A DNA stretch of 64,000 nt from Kutzneria sp. CA-103260 (GTDB taxonomy: Bacteria; Actinomycetota; Actinomycetes; Mycobacteriales; Pseudonocardiaceae), in contig NZ_CP073318.1 in NCBI RefSeq assembly GCF_018263855.1, forward strand, positions 5,394,001 through 5,458,000. The letters are read 5' to 3'. Below, one piece after another: positions 1 to 8,088 of this stretch. Position numbers and translations under genes: made by a program. Below the pieces are notes generated by a model that did not search any database, was not told the origin of the DNA, and worked only from the letters and a program-made list of their open reading frames with translations. Position 1 is the stretch's first letter. Every line of letters begins with the position of its first letter.

Positions 1-253
1 AGTAGGCGGCGTCGAGGCTCACGGCCCGGAAGTTCGGCGGCGCAAGCCAGAAAACGGCGTCGGCACCGACAAAAGCGGTGTTGACGACGTCGGCGTCGCT
101 GTGCGAGCCGGGCACGACCTCGACACGGTCGCGAACAGAGTCGGAAAGCTTGGCCGGGTCGCGCACGATCACGCGGACCTTGGCGTCACGGTCGAGCAGG
201 TTCCGCACGACCTTGCTGCCGATGGCCCCGGTGGGAGTGGTCACAACGATCAT
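1..253 (-). CDS. NmrA-like NAD(P)-binding protein (partial, 3' end outside window)
   Basis: Only the first 84 codons are present; the gene runs off the left edge. The N-terminus is a Rossmann fold with a nucleotide-binding loop TPTGAIGS (residues 6-13), then RVIVRDPAKL and a segment reading DAVFWLAPPN. That order is typical of NmrA/YtfG-type NAD(P)H-dependent quinone reductases or redox sensors. The ATG start at 253 faces the LysR gene at 325. The divergent arrangement suggests the LysR protein controls it, which is an inference. Substrate unknown. Confidence 0.8.
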   Translation of the reverse strand, partial: MIVVTTPTGAIGSKVVRNLLDRDAKVRVIVRDPAKLSDSVRDRVEVVPGSHSDADVVNTAFVGADAVFWLAPPNFRAVSLDAAY

Positions 254-274
254 GGCACTGAAGTGAACTCGGAT

Positions 275-290
275 TTCCGGTCAACCGGAA
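275..290. promoter_or_regulatory. Palindrome between divergent NmrA-like and LysR genes
   Basis: Perfect inverted repeat TTCCGGT-CA-ACCGGAA in the 71 bp between the two divergent starts. A further CCGGTT half-site lies just downstream at about 298-303. Position and symmetry fit a LysR operator, but binding is inferred. Confidence 0.45.
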
Positions 291-324
291 TGACCAATCC
301 GGTTCCGATTGATACCCTGATGAT

Positions 325-1227
325 ATGAGTGACCTGGAGGTGCGGCAGCTCCGCTATTTCGTCGCGGTCGCCGAGGAACTGCACTTCGGGCGGGCGGCGG
401 AGCGGCTGGGCATGGCGCAGCCGCCGCTGTCGCGGGCGATCCGGGACCTGGAACGGCAACTGGGCGTGCAACTGCTGGTGCGCACGACCCGGCAGGTCAC
501 GCTCACCAGCGCCGGCGAGGTGCTGCTGCGTGACGGCCGCGCTGTGCTGGACGCGGTCAAAGCGGCCGAGAGGCGGGCCCAGCACGCCGGCAACCCGGAG
601 CCCTCGCTGCGCCTGGCGCTCAAGGCCGACTACGACGCGGGGCTGCTGCCGAAGATCCTGGCTCTGTACGAGCAAGACGACGCCGCCATCCCGGTGTCGG
701 TGCAGCTGGGTGGCCGAGGCGAGCAGCCGCCGGCGCTGCGGGAGGGCCGGGCCGACGTCGCGCTGCTCCCGCTGCCGTTCGACGACCGGGACCTGGACTT
801 CGAGCCGCTGGTGACCGAGCCCAGGCTGGTGGCGCTGCCGGCGACTGACCCGCTGGCCGCCCGGGACACCCTGTGCCTGGCGGACCTGGACGGGCTGCCG
901 CAGCCGGACGATCTGCGACCCCGGCGGCAGCTGGACATCGCGCAGATCTTCAGCCTGGTCGAGCTGGGCCGGCTCGTCTGGTTCCCGCCGGAGTCGGTGG
1001 CACGCCGGCATGTCCGGCCGGGCATCGCCTACCGGCCGGTCATCGACATCTCGCCGAGCACGCTCGCGGTGGCCTGGCCCCGGGAGACGCGGTCGCCGGC
1101 CGTGGCCGCGTTCGTGCGGGCGGCCATGGCCGTCGCGAGCGACGACATACGGGCAGACAGTCGTGCCGACCCGGGAAAGGCGCCGCCGGTTCGCGACGGT
1201 TCGACGGTGGGTCGCCCCCTACCGTGA
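325..1227 (+). CDS. LysR family transcriptional regulator
   Basis: 300 aa, the usual LysR length. The N-terminal winged HTH is clear: LRYFVAVAEELHFGRAAERL, then QPPLSRAIRDLE with the recognition helix at about residues 30-50. A periplasmic-binding-like effector domain follows (about 90-280), with ADVALLPLPF in the usual hinge region. The last ~25 residues are Arg/Pro rich and look like non-conserved tail. It is divergent from the NmrA-like oxidoreductase, a common LysR-target arrangement, and ends 4 bp before the glycosyltransferase start. Effector unknown. Confidence 0.9.
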   Translation: MSDLEVRQLRYFVAVAEELHFGRAAERLGMAQPPLSRAIRDLERQLGVQLLVRTTRQVTLTSAGEVLLRDGRAVLDAVKAAERRAQHAGNPEPSLRLALKADYDAGLLPKILALYEQDDAAIPVSVQLGGRGEQPPALREGRADVALLPLPFDDRDLDFEPLVTEPRLVALPATDPLAARDTLCLADLDGLPQPDDLRPRRQLDIAQIFSLVELGRLVWFPPESVARRHVRPGIAYRPVIDISPSTLAVAWPRETRSPAVAAFVRAAMAVASDDIRADSRADPGKAPPVRDGSTVGRPLP

Positions 1228-1231
1228 CGCC

Positions 1232-2509
1232 ATGCATGCCCTGTTCGCCAGCATCCCGCAAGCCGGCCACACCGCGCCGTTGCTGCCCATCGCCCGTGAG
1301 CTGACGGCGCGCGGCCACCGGGTCCGCTGGTGCGGCGGCCGGCAGTTCGCCGACCGGATCCGGTCCACCGGCGCGGAGTTCACGCCGATGTCCGAGACGA
1401 TCGACCACAATGGACGAAGCGTGGACGAGGTCTTCCCGGAGCGGCAGGCGCTTCGCGGCCTGGCCAAGCTCCGCAACGACCTGTGCTCGGTGTTCATCGA
1501 GCCGATCCCGGTGCAGCTGGCCGACTTGCGGCGGCTGCACGCGGAGCAGCCGGCCGATCTGATCGTGAACGACATGGGTTTCGGCGGTGCGCTGTCGTTC
1601 GCCGCGCTGGACGGGCCGCCGTCGATCAGCGTCGGCATCGGCCCGATGACCCTGGCCAGCCCGCACACCGCCCCGTTCGGGCTGGGCCTGCAACCCGGCT
1701 CGGGCGCGGTGAGCCGACTGCGCAACCGGGCGCTGCAGACGTTGCTGGACCGGGTGGTCCTGCGCGAGGTGCACGACCGGTTGGCCGAAGTCCAGCGCTC
1801 CCTCGGCCTACCGCCGACCGGCGGCGGCCTGAGCGGACTGTCGCCGCATCTGCACCTGCACAACGGTTTGGCCGAGTTCGAGCACCCGCGGCCGGACCTG
1901 CCGTCGCAGGTGCACTTCGTCGGCGCGCTGGTGGATCCCGTGGCGTCCAAGGAAGTTCCGTCCTGGTGGGCGGACGTCGAGAACACCGACCGGCCGATCG
2001 TGCACGTCACCCAGGGCACCGTGGCCGACACGGAACTCGGCGACCTGGTGCTGCCGACGCTGGCGGCACTGGCCGACCTGGACGTGCTGGTGGTGGCCAG
2101 CGTCGGCCGGCAGACGCCGGACACCGTGCCGGCCAACGCCCGGGTGGCGCCGTTCCTGCCCTACGACCGATTGCTGCCCCGACTGTCGGTGATGGTCACC
2201 AACGGCGGCTTCGGCGGCGTGCAACAGGCGCTGTCGCACGGGGTTCCGCTGGTCGTCGCCGGCACGACCGAGGACAAGCCGGAGGTCGCCGCCCGGGTCG
2301 CCCGCGCCGGCGTCGGGGTGAACCTGCGGACCGGCAAGCCCAAGCCGGCCGCCATCCGCGCGGCCGTCCAGCGGCTGCTCGACACCTCCGAGATCAGGTC
2401 CAACGCACGGCGGATGGCCAAGCTGTTCCGGGCCCAGGACGCGGCCCGGAACTCGGCCGACCTGATCGAGCGCTTCCACGTGGAATCCGGGATGCAGCAC
2501 TCCCGCTAG
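1232..2509 (+). CDS. UDP-sugar glycosyltransferase, MGT/GT1 family
   Basis: 425 aa, normal for GT1 enzymes that glycosylate macrolides, flavonoids or other hydrophobic acceptors. The N-terminus ASIPQAGHTAPLLPIARELT is the standard acceptor-domain start with its conserved His. The C-terminal donor domain has VTQGTVA (about 275) and a PSPG-like segment TNGGFGGVQQALSHGVPLVV (about 335-355). An open frame extends upstream to 1010 but overlaps the LysR gene, so ATG 1232 is chosen. No good SD is visible. It could detoxify or tailor a secondary metabolite together with the MarR regulator 10 bp downstream. Acceptor not predictable. Confidence 0.85.
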   Translation: MHALFASIPQAGHTAPLLPIARELTARGHRVRWCGGRQFADRIRSTGAEFTPMSETIDHNGRSVDEVFPERQALRGLAKLRNDLCSVFIEPIPVQLADLRRLHAEQPADLIVNDMGFGGALSFAALDGPPSISVGIGPMTLASPHTAPFGLGLQPGSGAVSRLRNRALQTLLDRVVLREVHDRLAEVQRSLGLPPTGGGLSGLSPHLHLHNGLAEFEHPRPDLPSQVHFVGALVDPVASKEVPSWWADVENTDRPIVHVTQGTVADTELGDLVLPTLAALADLDVLVVASVGRQTPDTVPANARVAPFLPYDRLLPRLSVMVTNGGFGGVQQALSHGVPLVVAGTTEDKPEVAARVARAGVGVNLRTGKPKPAAIRAAVQRLLDTSEIRSNARRMAKLFRAQDAARNSADLIERFHVESGMQHSR

Positions 2510-2519
2510 GCTGGCCTGC

Positions 2520-2942
2520 ATGGACGTCGAGGAACTGGCCGCCGCGCTGCAGGACAGCATCGGTCTGCTCGCGCGCCGGCTGCGCCAGACCTCGACGCCC
2601 GGCGAGCTGACGCTGCCCGAGCGGTCGGCACTGTCCCGTTTGGACCGCGGCGGCTCGGCCACGTCGGCGGAGCTGGCCCGGGCCGAGCAGATCACGCCCC
2701 AGGCCATGGCCACCACCATCAGCGGCCTGGAGCAGCGGGGCCTGGTCGAGCGGCGCAACGACCCGCACGACGGACGTCGGATCATCATGTCGCTGAGCGA
2801 GTCCGGCCGGGAAGTGTTGCGGCGCAAGCGAGCCGCGCACGCCCAGCAGCTCGCCGCCGCGCTGGCCGCCTTCTCCGGCGACGAGCTGGACGTGCTGGCC
2901 GCCGCCGCGCCGCTGATCGAGCGCATGGCCGAGGGGATCTAG
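2520..2942 (+). CDS. MarR family transcriptional regulator
   Basis: 140 aa with a winged HTH. LTLPERSALSRLDRGG and TSAELARAEQITPQAMATTI form the recognition region (about 45-75), and the wing reads ERRNDPHDGRRIIMSLSESG (about 85-105). The DPxDGRR signature is diagnostic of MarR. It begins 10 bp after the glycosyltransferase stop, so the two are probably co-transcribed; it may sense the compound the glycosyltransferase modifies. Its 3' end overlaps the convergent oxidoreductase by 4 bp. Confidence 0.9.
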   Translation: MDVEELAAALQDSIGLLARRLRQTSTPGELTLPERSALSRLDRGGSATSAELARAEQITPQAMATTISGLEQRGLVERRNDPHDGRRIIMSLSESGREVLRRKRAAHAQQLAAALAAFSGDELDVLAAAAPLIERMAEGI

Positions 2943-3862
2943 GGCGCCAGCACGATCTTGCCCCGGCTGGCCCGGGATTCCATGATCCGGTGCGCCTCGG
3001 CCGCCTGCTCCAGCGGCAGGATGGCGTGGATGGCCGGCTTCAGAGCGCCCCGGGTGTGCAGGTCCCAGAGTTCCTGGCGGTGCCGCGCGTAGACCTCCGG
3101 GCGACGGGACGCGAGGTGGGCCATGGCGAAGCCGATAACGCCACGGGCGTTATATCGCAGCTCGTTGACGTCGACCGGCTGCCCGGCGGCGTTGAACGAG
3201 ACGAGCCGGCCGAACGGCGCGAGCTGTTGCAGGGCCGCGTTTTGTGCCTCGCCACCAGCCCCGTCGAGCACCACGTCGACCGGTTCGGTGGTCTGGTCGT
3301 AGCGGATGACCTCGTGCGCGCCGACGCCCCGCAGGAAGTCGGCCTTGCTGTCGTCACCGACCGCCGCGACAACCCGGCTCGCGCCGAAGGCGTTGGCCAG
3401 CTGGATCGCGAGGTTGCCGACGCTGCCGGCCGCGGCGGTGATCAACACGCTCTCGCCGGCCTGGAACGCGCCGGCCCGCAGAGCACCGAGGGCGACCTGG
3501 CCGCTGCGGACCAGGGCAACTGCCGTGGCGTCATCGACGGCGTCCGGGACCGGGGCCAGGAACGGGGCGGCGACCGTGACGTACTCGGCGTAGGCACCGG
3601 TGAAGGCCAGGCCGGCGGCGCGCTGGCCGATCTCCCAGCCGGTGACGTTCTTGCCGATCGCCGCCACCCGGCCGACCACTTCACCGCCGGGCACGTGCGG
3701 GAGTTCAGCGCTGTCCGCCCTGGTCAGGCGCACGACCGGCAGGCTGACGCCAATTGCCCGAACCTCGACCAGCAGCTCGTTCTCCCCCGGCACCGGGCGC
3801 GACGCCTCGTCGACTTCCAGGACCTCCGGGCCGCCGTGCCGGCGATGGACAACTCGACGCAT
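2939..3862 (-). CDS. Zinc-type alcohol dehydrogenase / quinone oxidoreductase (MDR family)
   Basis: 307 aa from ATG 3862, which has a purine-rich SD (GGTGGGGGA) just upstream. An upstream in-frame start at 3934 would run through the operator region and is rejected. Domains: GroES-like N-terminus with HVPGGEVVGRVAAIG (about 65-80), then a Rossmann fold with ITAAAGSVGNLAIQLA (about 138-153). Catalytic zinc ligands are not evident, so it is probably a zinc-free NADPH:quinone reductase-like enzyme. It is divergent from a TetR repressor, and two tandem palindromes lie immediately before its start, so TetR repression is likely. Confidence 0.88.
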   Translation of the reverse strand: MRRVVHRRHGGPEVLEVDEASRPVPGENELLVEVRAIGVSLPVVRLTRADSAELPHVPGGEVVGRVAAIGKNVTGWEIGQRAAGLAFTGAYAEYVTVAAPFLAPVPDAVDDATAVALVRSGQVALGALRAGAFQAGESVLITAAAGSVGNLAIQLANAFGASRVVAAVGDDSKADFLRGVGAHEVIRYDQTTEPVDVVLDGAGGEAQNAALQQLAPFGRLVSFNAAGQPVDVNELRYNARGVIGFAMAHLASRRPEVYARHRQELWDLHTRGALKPAIHAILPLEQAAEAHRIMESRASRGKIVLAP

Positions 3863-3874
3863 TCCCCCACCTTC

Positions 3875-3905
3875 TTCAACACCGTTGAACTTCAACACCG
3901 TTGAA
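3875..3905. promoter_or_regulatory. Two tandem TetR-type operators
   Basis: The 15-bp palindrome TTCAACACCGTTGAA occurs twice without change, at 3875-3889 and 3891-3905, one base apart. It lies between the divergent oxidoreductase (start 3862) and TetR gene (start 3946). Half-sites TTCAAC/GTTGAA flank a 3-bp centre. Tandem identical dyads beside a tetR gene strongly suggest its operators; binding is inferred. Confidence 0.75.
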
Positions 3906-3945
3906 GTTTGCGGCATACTGGTGGCGGCCGTCAACTGGAGGTGTC

Positions 3946-4560
3946 GTGCGAATCAATCGCGAGCAGGTGCTGGCCGCCGCGCTCGACCTGCTCGACGAGG
4001 CCGGGCTGGACCAGCTCTCAATGCGGCGGCTGGCCACCGCGCTGGGCGTGCAGAACGGGGCGACCTACTGGCATTTCCGCAGCAAACAGGCCCTGTTGGA
4101 GGCGATGGCCGACGAGCTGCTGGCCGGTGTCGCCGACGTCACGGAGCTGCCCTGGGAGGCTCGGGTCACCGAGCTCGCCACCCGGCTGCGCCGCGCGCTG
4201 CTGGCCCGCCGCGACGGGGCTCGGGTGTTCTCCGGCGTCTTCTTCCCGCTGCCCAACGCCTTGGCCTACGGCAACGCCCTGATCGGGGCGCTGCTGGAGG
4301 CCGGCCTGTCGCCGAAGGACGCGGCGTGGACCGCCGACACCGTGACGTATCACGTTGTCGCGCACACCATCGAGGAGCAGCTGGCCGCCGAGGGCCCGGA
4401 CCGTCTTGAGGCCGCCGTTGACCCCGTGCGGCATCCGCATCTGCACGCCGCGCTGGCCCACGTGCCCTCGCCGCATCCGGAGCAGCACTTCCACCACGGG
4501 CTGCGGCTGATCGTCGCCGGAATCCGCGCGGAAGTCGCCGCCACAGCACCGGATCGCTAG
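3946..4560 (+). CDS. TetR family transcriptional repressor
   Basis: 204 aa from GTG 3946, preceded by GGAG at the right spacing. The open frame extends to 3901 but that would overlap the operator. HTH: INREQVLAAALDLLDEAGLD, LSMRRLATALGVQNGATYWH (about 4-45). The C-terminal domain resembles TetR proper (TetR_C), with ALLARRDGARVFSG and FHHGLRLIVAGI, so it may bind a drug-like ligand. It is divergent from the MDR oxidoreductase and followed by a strong hairpin. Confidence 0.9.
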   Translation: MRINREQVLAAALDLLDEAGLDQLSMRRLATALGVQNGATYWHFRSKQALLEAMADELLAGVADVTELPWEARVTELATRLRRALLARRDGARVFSGVFFPLPNALAYGNALIGALLEAGLSPKDAAWTADTVTYHVVAHTIEEQLAAEGPDRLEAAVDPVRHPHLHAALAHVPSPHPEQHFHHGLRLIVAGIRAEVAATAPDR

Positions 4561-4572
4561 CCGACCGGCCGC

Positions 4573-4603
4573 GGCCGGTCGGGTCGCGCCGACCCGACCG
4601 GCC
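4573..4603. terminator. Bidirectional hairpin terminator
   Basis: Perfect 14-bp stem GGCCGGTCGGGTCG with loop CGC and its complement, between the convergent tetR stop (4560) and the YCII gene stop (4613). There is no U-tract, as usual in high-GC actinomycetes. A second, shorter pairing (4561-4582) overlaps it. Confidence 0.7.
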
Positions 4604-4612
4604 CGCTGATCG

Positions 4613-4978
4613 TCAGCCCTGCTGAAGGTCCTCGAACTCGACGACCTGGCGGACCTCGACCTCGATCTCGGTGAACAGCGCGGCGTACTCCTCGGCGTAG
4701 GCCACGGCCTGCGCCCGGTCGGCCGCGTTGATCAGCGCGAAGCCGCCGATGACCTCCTTGGCCTCGGTGAACGGCCCGTCGGTGGCGGTGGTCGCCCCGG
4801 CGCTGGTCTTGCGGACCAGGGCGCCCTTCACCGACGGGTGCACCCCCTCGGCGGTGATCAGAATGCCGCGGGCCATCCAGTCCTGGATCTTCGCGCCCAT
4901 CTGCTCAATGAACTCCGGGCTCGGGTTCCAGGCCTCGGGCAGGCTCTCGTCCATCCGGTGCACCATGAGAAACCGCAT
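4613..4978 (-). CDS. YCII-related protein (DGPF-domain family)
   Basis: 121 aa. It starts FLMVHRMDESLPEAW and carries the family signature TDGPFTEAKEVIGGF (about residues 66-80). These small dimeric alpha/beta-barrel proteins are often encoded beside ECF41/ECF42-type sigma factors in actinobacteria, but none adjoins this copy. The SD GGAG precedes ATG 4978. Function of the family is unresolved. Confidence 0.88.
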   Translation of the reverse strand: MRFLMVHRMDESLPEAWNPSPEFIEQMGAKIQDWMARGILITAEGVHPSVKGALVRKTSAGATTATDGPFTEAKEVIGGFALINAADRAQAVAYAEEYAALFTEIEVEVRQVVEFEDLQQG

Positions 4979-5072
4979 GCCGTGCTCCTAGCGTCAGTGG
5001 TCGGGATCGCCCCAACCCTCACCTGCGCGTCGAGCAGCCGCACCCGGAATCGACACGTTTCCGCGAGCAAAT

Positions 5073-5735
5073 TCAGACCAGCAGGCGGGCCAGCTCGGCG
5101 GGCCGGGTGACCATCGGCCAGTGCCCGGAGTCGATGTCCACCAGCTCCAGGTGCTTGGCCGCGGCCAGTTCTCCGCCGGCGATCCATTCCCGCGCCTGCG
5201 CCGGGCTGAACTCGGGGCAGATCAGCGTGACCGGCACGTCGAACCGGCGCTCCTCCCCGTATCGCACGACCCCGTTGGCCACGCCCGCCGGCACCGGGAT
5301 CGCCGCGGCGGCCAGGCGATCCCGGGCCGCCCCGTCCAGATCGACGATGTCCGGCCCCTCGAACGGCCCCCAGCCCGGGAAGGCCATCACGCCGTCGCGA
5401 ATCTCGAAGAAGTCCGCATACGGTTGACCGTCGGCGGTAGGGAAGCCGCCGATCAGCACCACCCGGGCGACCCGGTCCGGCCGCGCGTCGGCGGCCAGCC
5501 ACGCCAGCGTGCAGGCGGCGGAATGCCCCACCACCACCGGCTTCTCGGCCGCACTGTCCACAGCGGACAGGACGGCGGCCAGCTGGTCGTCGAGGGTGGC
5601 GGCGGCGTTGCCGTCGCCCTGGCCGGGCAGCGTGAGCGGCACAGCCCGGTGACCTAGCCGCTCCAGTTCCGACACGACATCAGCCCAGGCGGCGGACCCG
5701 TCCAGCCACAGGCCAGCTGCGAGCACAAGTTCCAT
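5073..5735 (-). CDS. Alpha/beta hydrolase
   Basis: About 220 aa from ATG 5735; GTG 5744 is a possible earlier start. Oxyanion-region motif LVLAAGLWLDGSAAW, nucleophile elbow VVGHSAACTL (Ser in GHSAA, about residue 70), and a late SGHWPM supplying the catalytic His. This matches EstC/RsbQ-like small alpha/beta hydrolases. It is divergent from the WYL regulator (59 bp), which may control it. Substrate unknown. Confidence 0.85.
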   Translation of the reverse strand: MELVLAAGLWLDGSAAWADVVSELERLGHRAVPLTLPGQGDGNAAATLDDQLAAVLSAVDSAAEKPVVVGHSAACTLAWLAADARPDRVARVVLIGGFPTADGQPYADFFEIRDGVMAFPGWGPFEGPDIVDLDGAARDRLAAAAIPVPAGVANGVVRYGEERRFDVPVTLICPEFSPAQAREWIAGGELAAAKHLELVDIDSGHWPMVTRPAELARLLV

Positions 5736-5794
5736 GAGCGGCACCGTAGGGGCAATTCCGGACGTTCTACTTCCGGTTCGCCTAGCCTGCCGGG

Positions 5795-6748
5795 GTGAGC
5801 ACGGACATCAGCCCCACCGCACGGGCGCTGCGGACCCTGGAAATCCTCCAGACCCGCCCCGGCACCACCGCCGACGAGCTGGCCCAGCGGCTGGGCGTGA
5901 CCGAACGGGCCGCCCGCCGCTACGTCGGCATCCTGCGCGAAGCCGGCATCCCCGTCGAGTCGGTGCGCGGTCCGCACGGCGGATACACGCTGGGGCGCGG
6001 CATGAAGCTGCCGCCCATCGTCTTCACCCAGGCCGAGGCCCTGGTGCTGGTGATGGCCGTGCTCGACGGCCAGCCGGCCGGCGACGACCTGCTCGGCGGC
6101 GCCCTGGGCAAGGTCATCCGGGCCCTGCCGGACAGTGTCGGCCGGCAGGCCGCCGCCCTGCGCGAGCACGCCGCCGCCGCGCCCGACCGCAACGCCGCCC
6201 GACCGGATCCGGCCACCACCAGCGCGCTCGTCGCCGCCGTCGCAGCCGGCCGCAGTGTTGTCGTCACCTATCGCAGCGAGGGCGGCAACGAATGGACGAC
6301 CGAGGTCGATCCGTGGGCGGTGGTCGTGCGGCACGGGCGCTGGTACGTGTTGTGTATGTCCCATCGGGCACAGGCTGTCCGCACCTACCGCATCGACCGG
6401 GTGCGGTCTGTCGAGCAGACCTCACACGTCTTCGAGCCGCCCGCGGACCTCGACCCCGTCCGGTCGCTGGAGGAGAACCTGGGCGCGGGTTGGGAGTTCC
6501 CCACCCGGGTGGTCTTCGACGCGCCGGTCGAGCAGGTCGCGCCGTGGATCCGCGGCCCGATGGGACGGCTGGAGCCGGCCGGCGAGGGCTGCGTTCTGGT
6601 CGGCAGCACCAACAATCCCACCATGTACGCCCAGGAGTGGCTGGCCACCATCTCGCTGCCGTTCCGCGTCGAGGGCGGCCCGGAGCTGCGCGCCGCCATG
6701 GCCACGCTCGTCGCCCGGCTGACAGCATCGCTGACAGTCATGGAGTGA
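5795..6748 (+). CDS. WYL-domain transcriptional regulator (YafY-like)
   Basis: 317 aa from GTG 5795. N-terminal HTH_11: ALRTLEILQTRPGTTADELA and GVTERAARRYVGILREAGIP (about 8-55), then a wing with GPHGGYTLGRG. The middle WYL domain includes GRWYVLCMSHRAQAVRTYRI (about 190-210), where the usual W-Y-L signature reads WYV. A C-terminal WCX extension follows. Such proteins sense nucleotide-like or small ligands. Divergent from the alpha/beta hydrolase and 56 bp before an LLM oxidoreductase. Confidence 0.88.
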   Translation: MSTDISPTARALRTLEILQTRPGTTADELAQRLGVTERAARRYVGILREAGIPVESVRGPHGGYTLGRGMKLPPIVFTQAEALVLVMAVLDGQPAGDDLLGGALGKVIRALPDSVGRQAAALREHAAAAPDRNAARPDPATTSALVAAVAAGRSVVVTYRSEGGNEWTTEVDPWAVVVRHGRWYVLCMSHRAQAVRTYRIDRVRSVEQTSHVFEPPADLDPVRSLEENLGAGWEFPTRVVFDAPVEQVAPWIRGPMGRLEPAGEGCVLVGSTNNPTMYAQEWLATISLPFRVEGGPELRAAMATLVARLTASLTVME

Positions 6749-6804
6749 TACAGTCAAGATAAGTTACTATTGAGCTCTCAACCTCAACTGAGGAGCAGGA
6801 CGCG

Positions 6805-7656
6805 ATGAAGATCGGCATCGGCCTCCCCAACCAGGTGCGCGACGTCAACCCGGCGATCATCCCGACCTGGGCGCAGCGCGCGGAGCGGGCGGGCTTCTCG
6901 ACCCTGGGCACGATCGGCCGGATCGCCTATCCCGGCGTGATGGACACTGTCGCGCTGGCCGCCGCGGCCGGCGCCACCAGCACCATCGGTCTGACCACCA
7001 ACATCCTGCTGGCCACCGTGTGGCCGGGCAAGCTGCTGGCCAAGGAGCTCGCCGGCATCGACGGGGTGTCCGGCGGGCGGCTCACCGTCGGCATCGGCCT
7101 CGGCGGCCGGCCGGACGACTTCGTGGTCGACGGGCTCGGGTCCAGGGGCCTGGGCAAGCGCCTGGACGCCGACCTGGCGGACTACCGGGAACTGTGGACC
7201 GGCCAGCCGGTCGGCGGCGGCGACAACCCCGGTGTGCCGGCCGGCTCCCGCGAGGTGCCGCTGCTGATCGGCGGCATGGCGCCGGCCTCCTTCACCCGCA
7301 TGGCCAAGTGGGGCGTCGGCTACATCGCCGGCGGCGGGGCGGCCTCGGACGTCGCCGGCTTCTTCGAGCAGGCCCGCGCGGCGTGGCAGGAGGCCGGCCG
7401 GCCCGGCCAGCCGCGCCTGGTCGCCCTCGCCTATTTCGCCCTGGGCCGCCCCGACGAAGGCCGGGCCAAGCTGCACGACTACTACTCCATCATGGGTGAC
7501 TACGCCGACCACGTCGCGGCCGGCATGAGCGGCGACACCGACGCCGTGCGGGCGACTATCGCGGCCTTCGCCGAGATCGGCGCCGATGAGCTGATCCTCT
7601 CCCCCGGCACCGCCGACATCGACGACGTCGAGCGCCTGGCCGAGATCGCGCTCTAG
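6805..7656 (+). CDS. LLM-class (luciferase-like) flavin-dependent oxidoreductase
   Basis: 283 aa TIM-barrel monooxygenase-like protein. N-terminus KIGIGLPNQVRDVNPAIIPT, then STIGLTTNILLATVWPG and GGRLTVGIGLGGRPDDF, the canonical LLM barrel strands. SD GAGGAGCAGG precedes ATG 6805. Cofactor could be FMN or F420; the sequence does not decide it. The 56-bp leader holds two small dyads (TTGAG/CTCAA and CCTCA/TGAGG, about 6771-6796) that may be operator elements. Its stop overlaps the convergent broken methyltransferase gene by 4 bp. Confidence 0.87.
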   Translation: MKIGIGLPNQVRDVNPAIIPTWAQRAERAGFSTLGTIGRIAYPGVMDTVALAAAAGATSTIGLTTNILLATVWPGKLLAKELAGIDGVSGGRLTVGIGLGGRPDDFVVDGLGSRGLGKRLDADLADYRELWTGQPVGGGDNPGVPAGSREVPLLIGGMAPASFTRMAKWGVGYIAGGGAASDVAGFFEQARAAWQEAGRPGQPRLVALAYFALGRPDEGRAKLHDYYSIMGDYADHVAAGMSGDTDAVRATIAAFAEIGADELILSPGTADIDDVERLAEIAL

Positions 7657-8067
7657 GGCCGCCGGAACAGCGCGGTCCACAGGAACGGCACGCCGAACAG
7701 CGGGGTGTCGGCGTGCTGTTCCGTCATCAGCCGAAGCTCGACCGGCTCCAGGTCGGAGAAGATCCACCGCAGCGACTCGGGGGTGTAGCCGACGCCGCCG
7801 CCGAGCGACGGTTCGCGGTAGAAGTCGCTGTCGGAATGGCTGGAGCCCTCCTCGGCGGTGAAGCAGGTGAGGGCGAAGTGCCCGCCCCGGCTCGATCAGC
7901 CCGCGTTCCAGGTAGGCCACCAGGTTCTCGTCCGGCTTGGCCGCGAAGAACGGCACCGGCCGGGACCGGTCGGCGTAGAAGTCGTCCCACCGGGCGGCGT
8001 CGGTGTCGGTGAACAGGCCGTCCAGCAGTCGCAGCAGGTCGTCGACGGTGCGCGTGTGTCGGTCCAC
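7653..8067 (-). pseudogene. Class I SAM methyltransferase with internal deletion and frameshift
   Basis: The 5' part (GTG 8067) encodes a good methyltransferase N-terminus (WDDFYADRSRPVPFFAAKPD, then YLERGLIEPGRA). At about 7880 the reading jumps frame to a typical C-terminal strand (HFALTCFTAEEGSSHSDSDF) that runs to SDLEPVELRL and stops at 7653. The E/DxGxGxG SAM-binding motif and roughly 100-120 residues are absent. Both flanks look intact, so this is a clean internal deletion. It appears to have joined CCGGGGCGGGC-like sequence encoding EPGRA to similar sequence encoding APGGHF. The product cannot bind SAM. Confidence 0.8.
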
Positions 8068-8088
8068 GGTTGATCCTATCGTGGTGGC

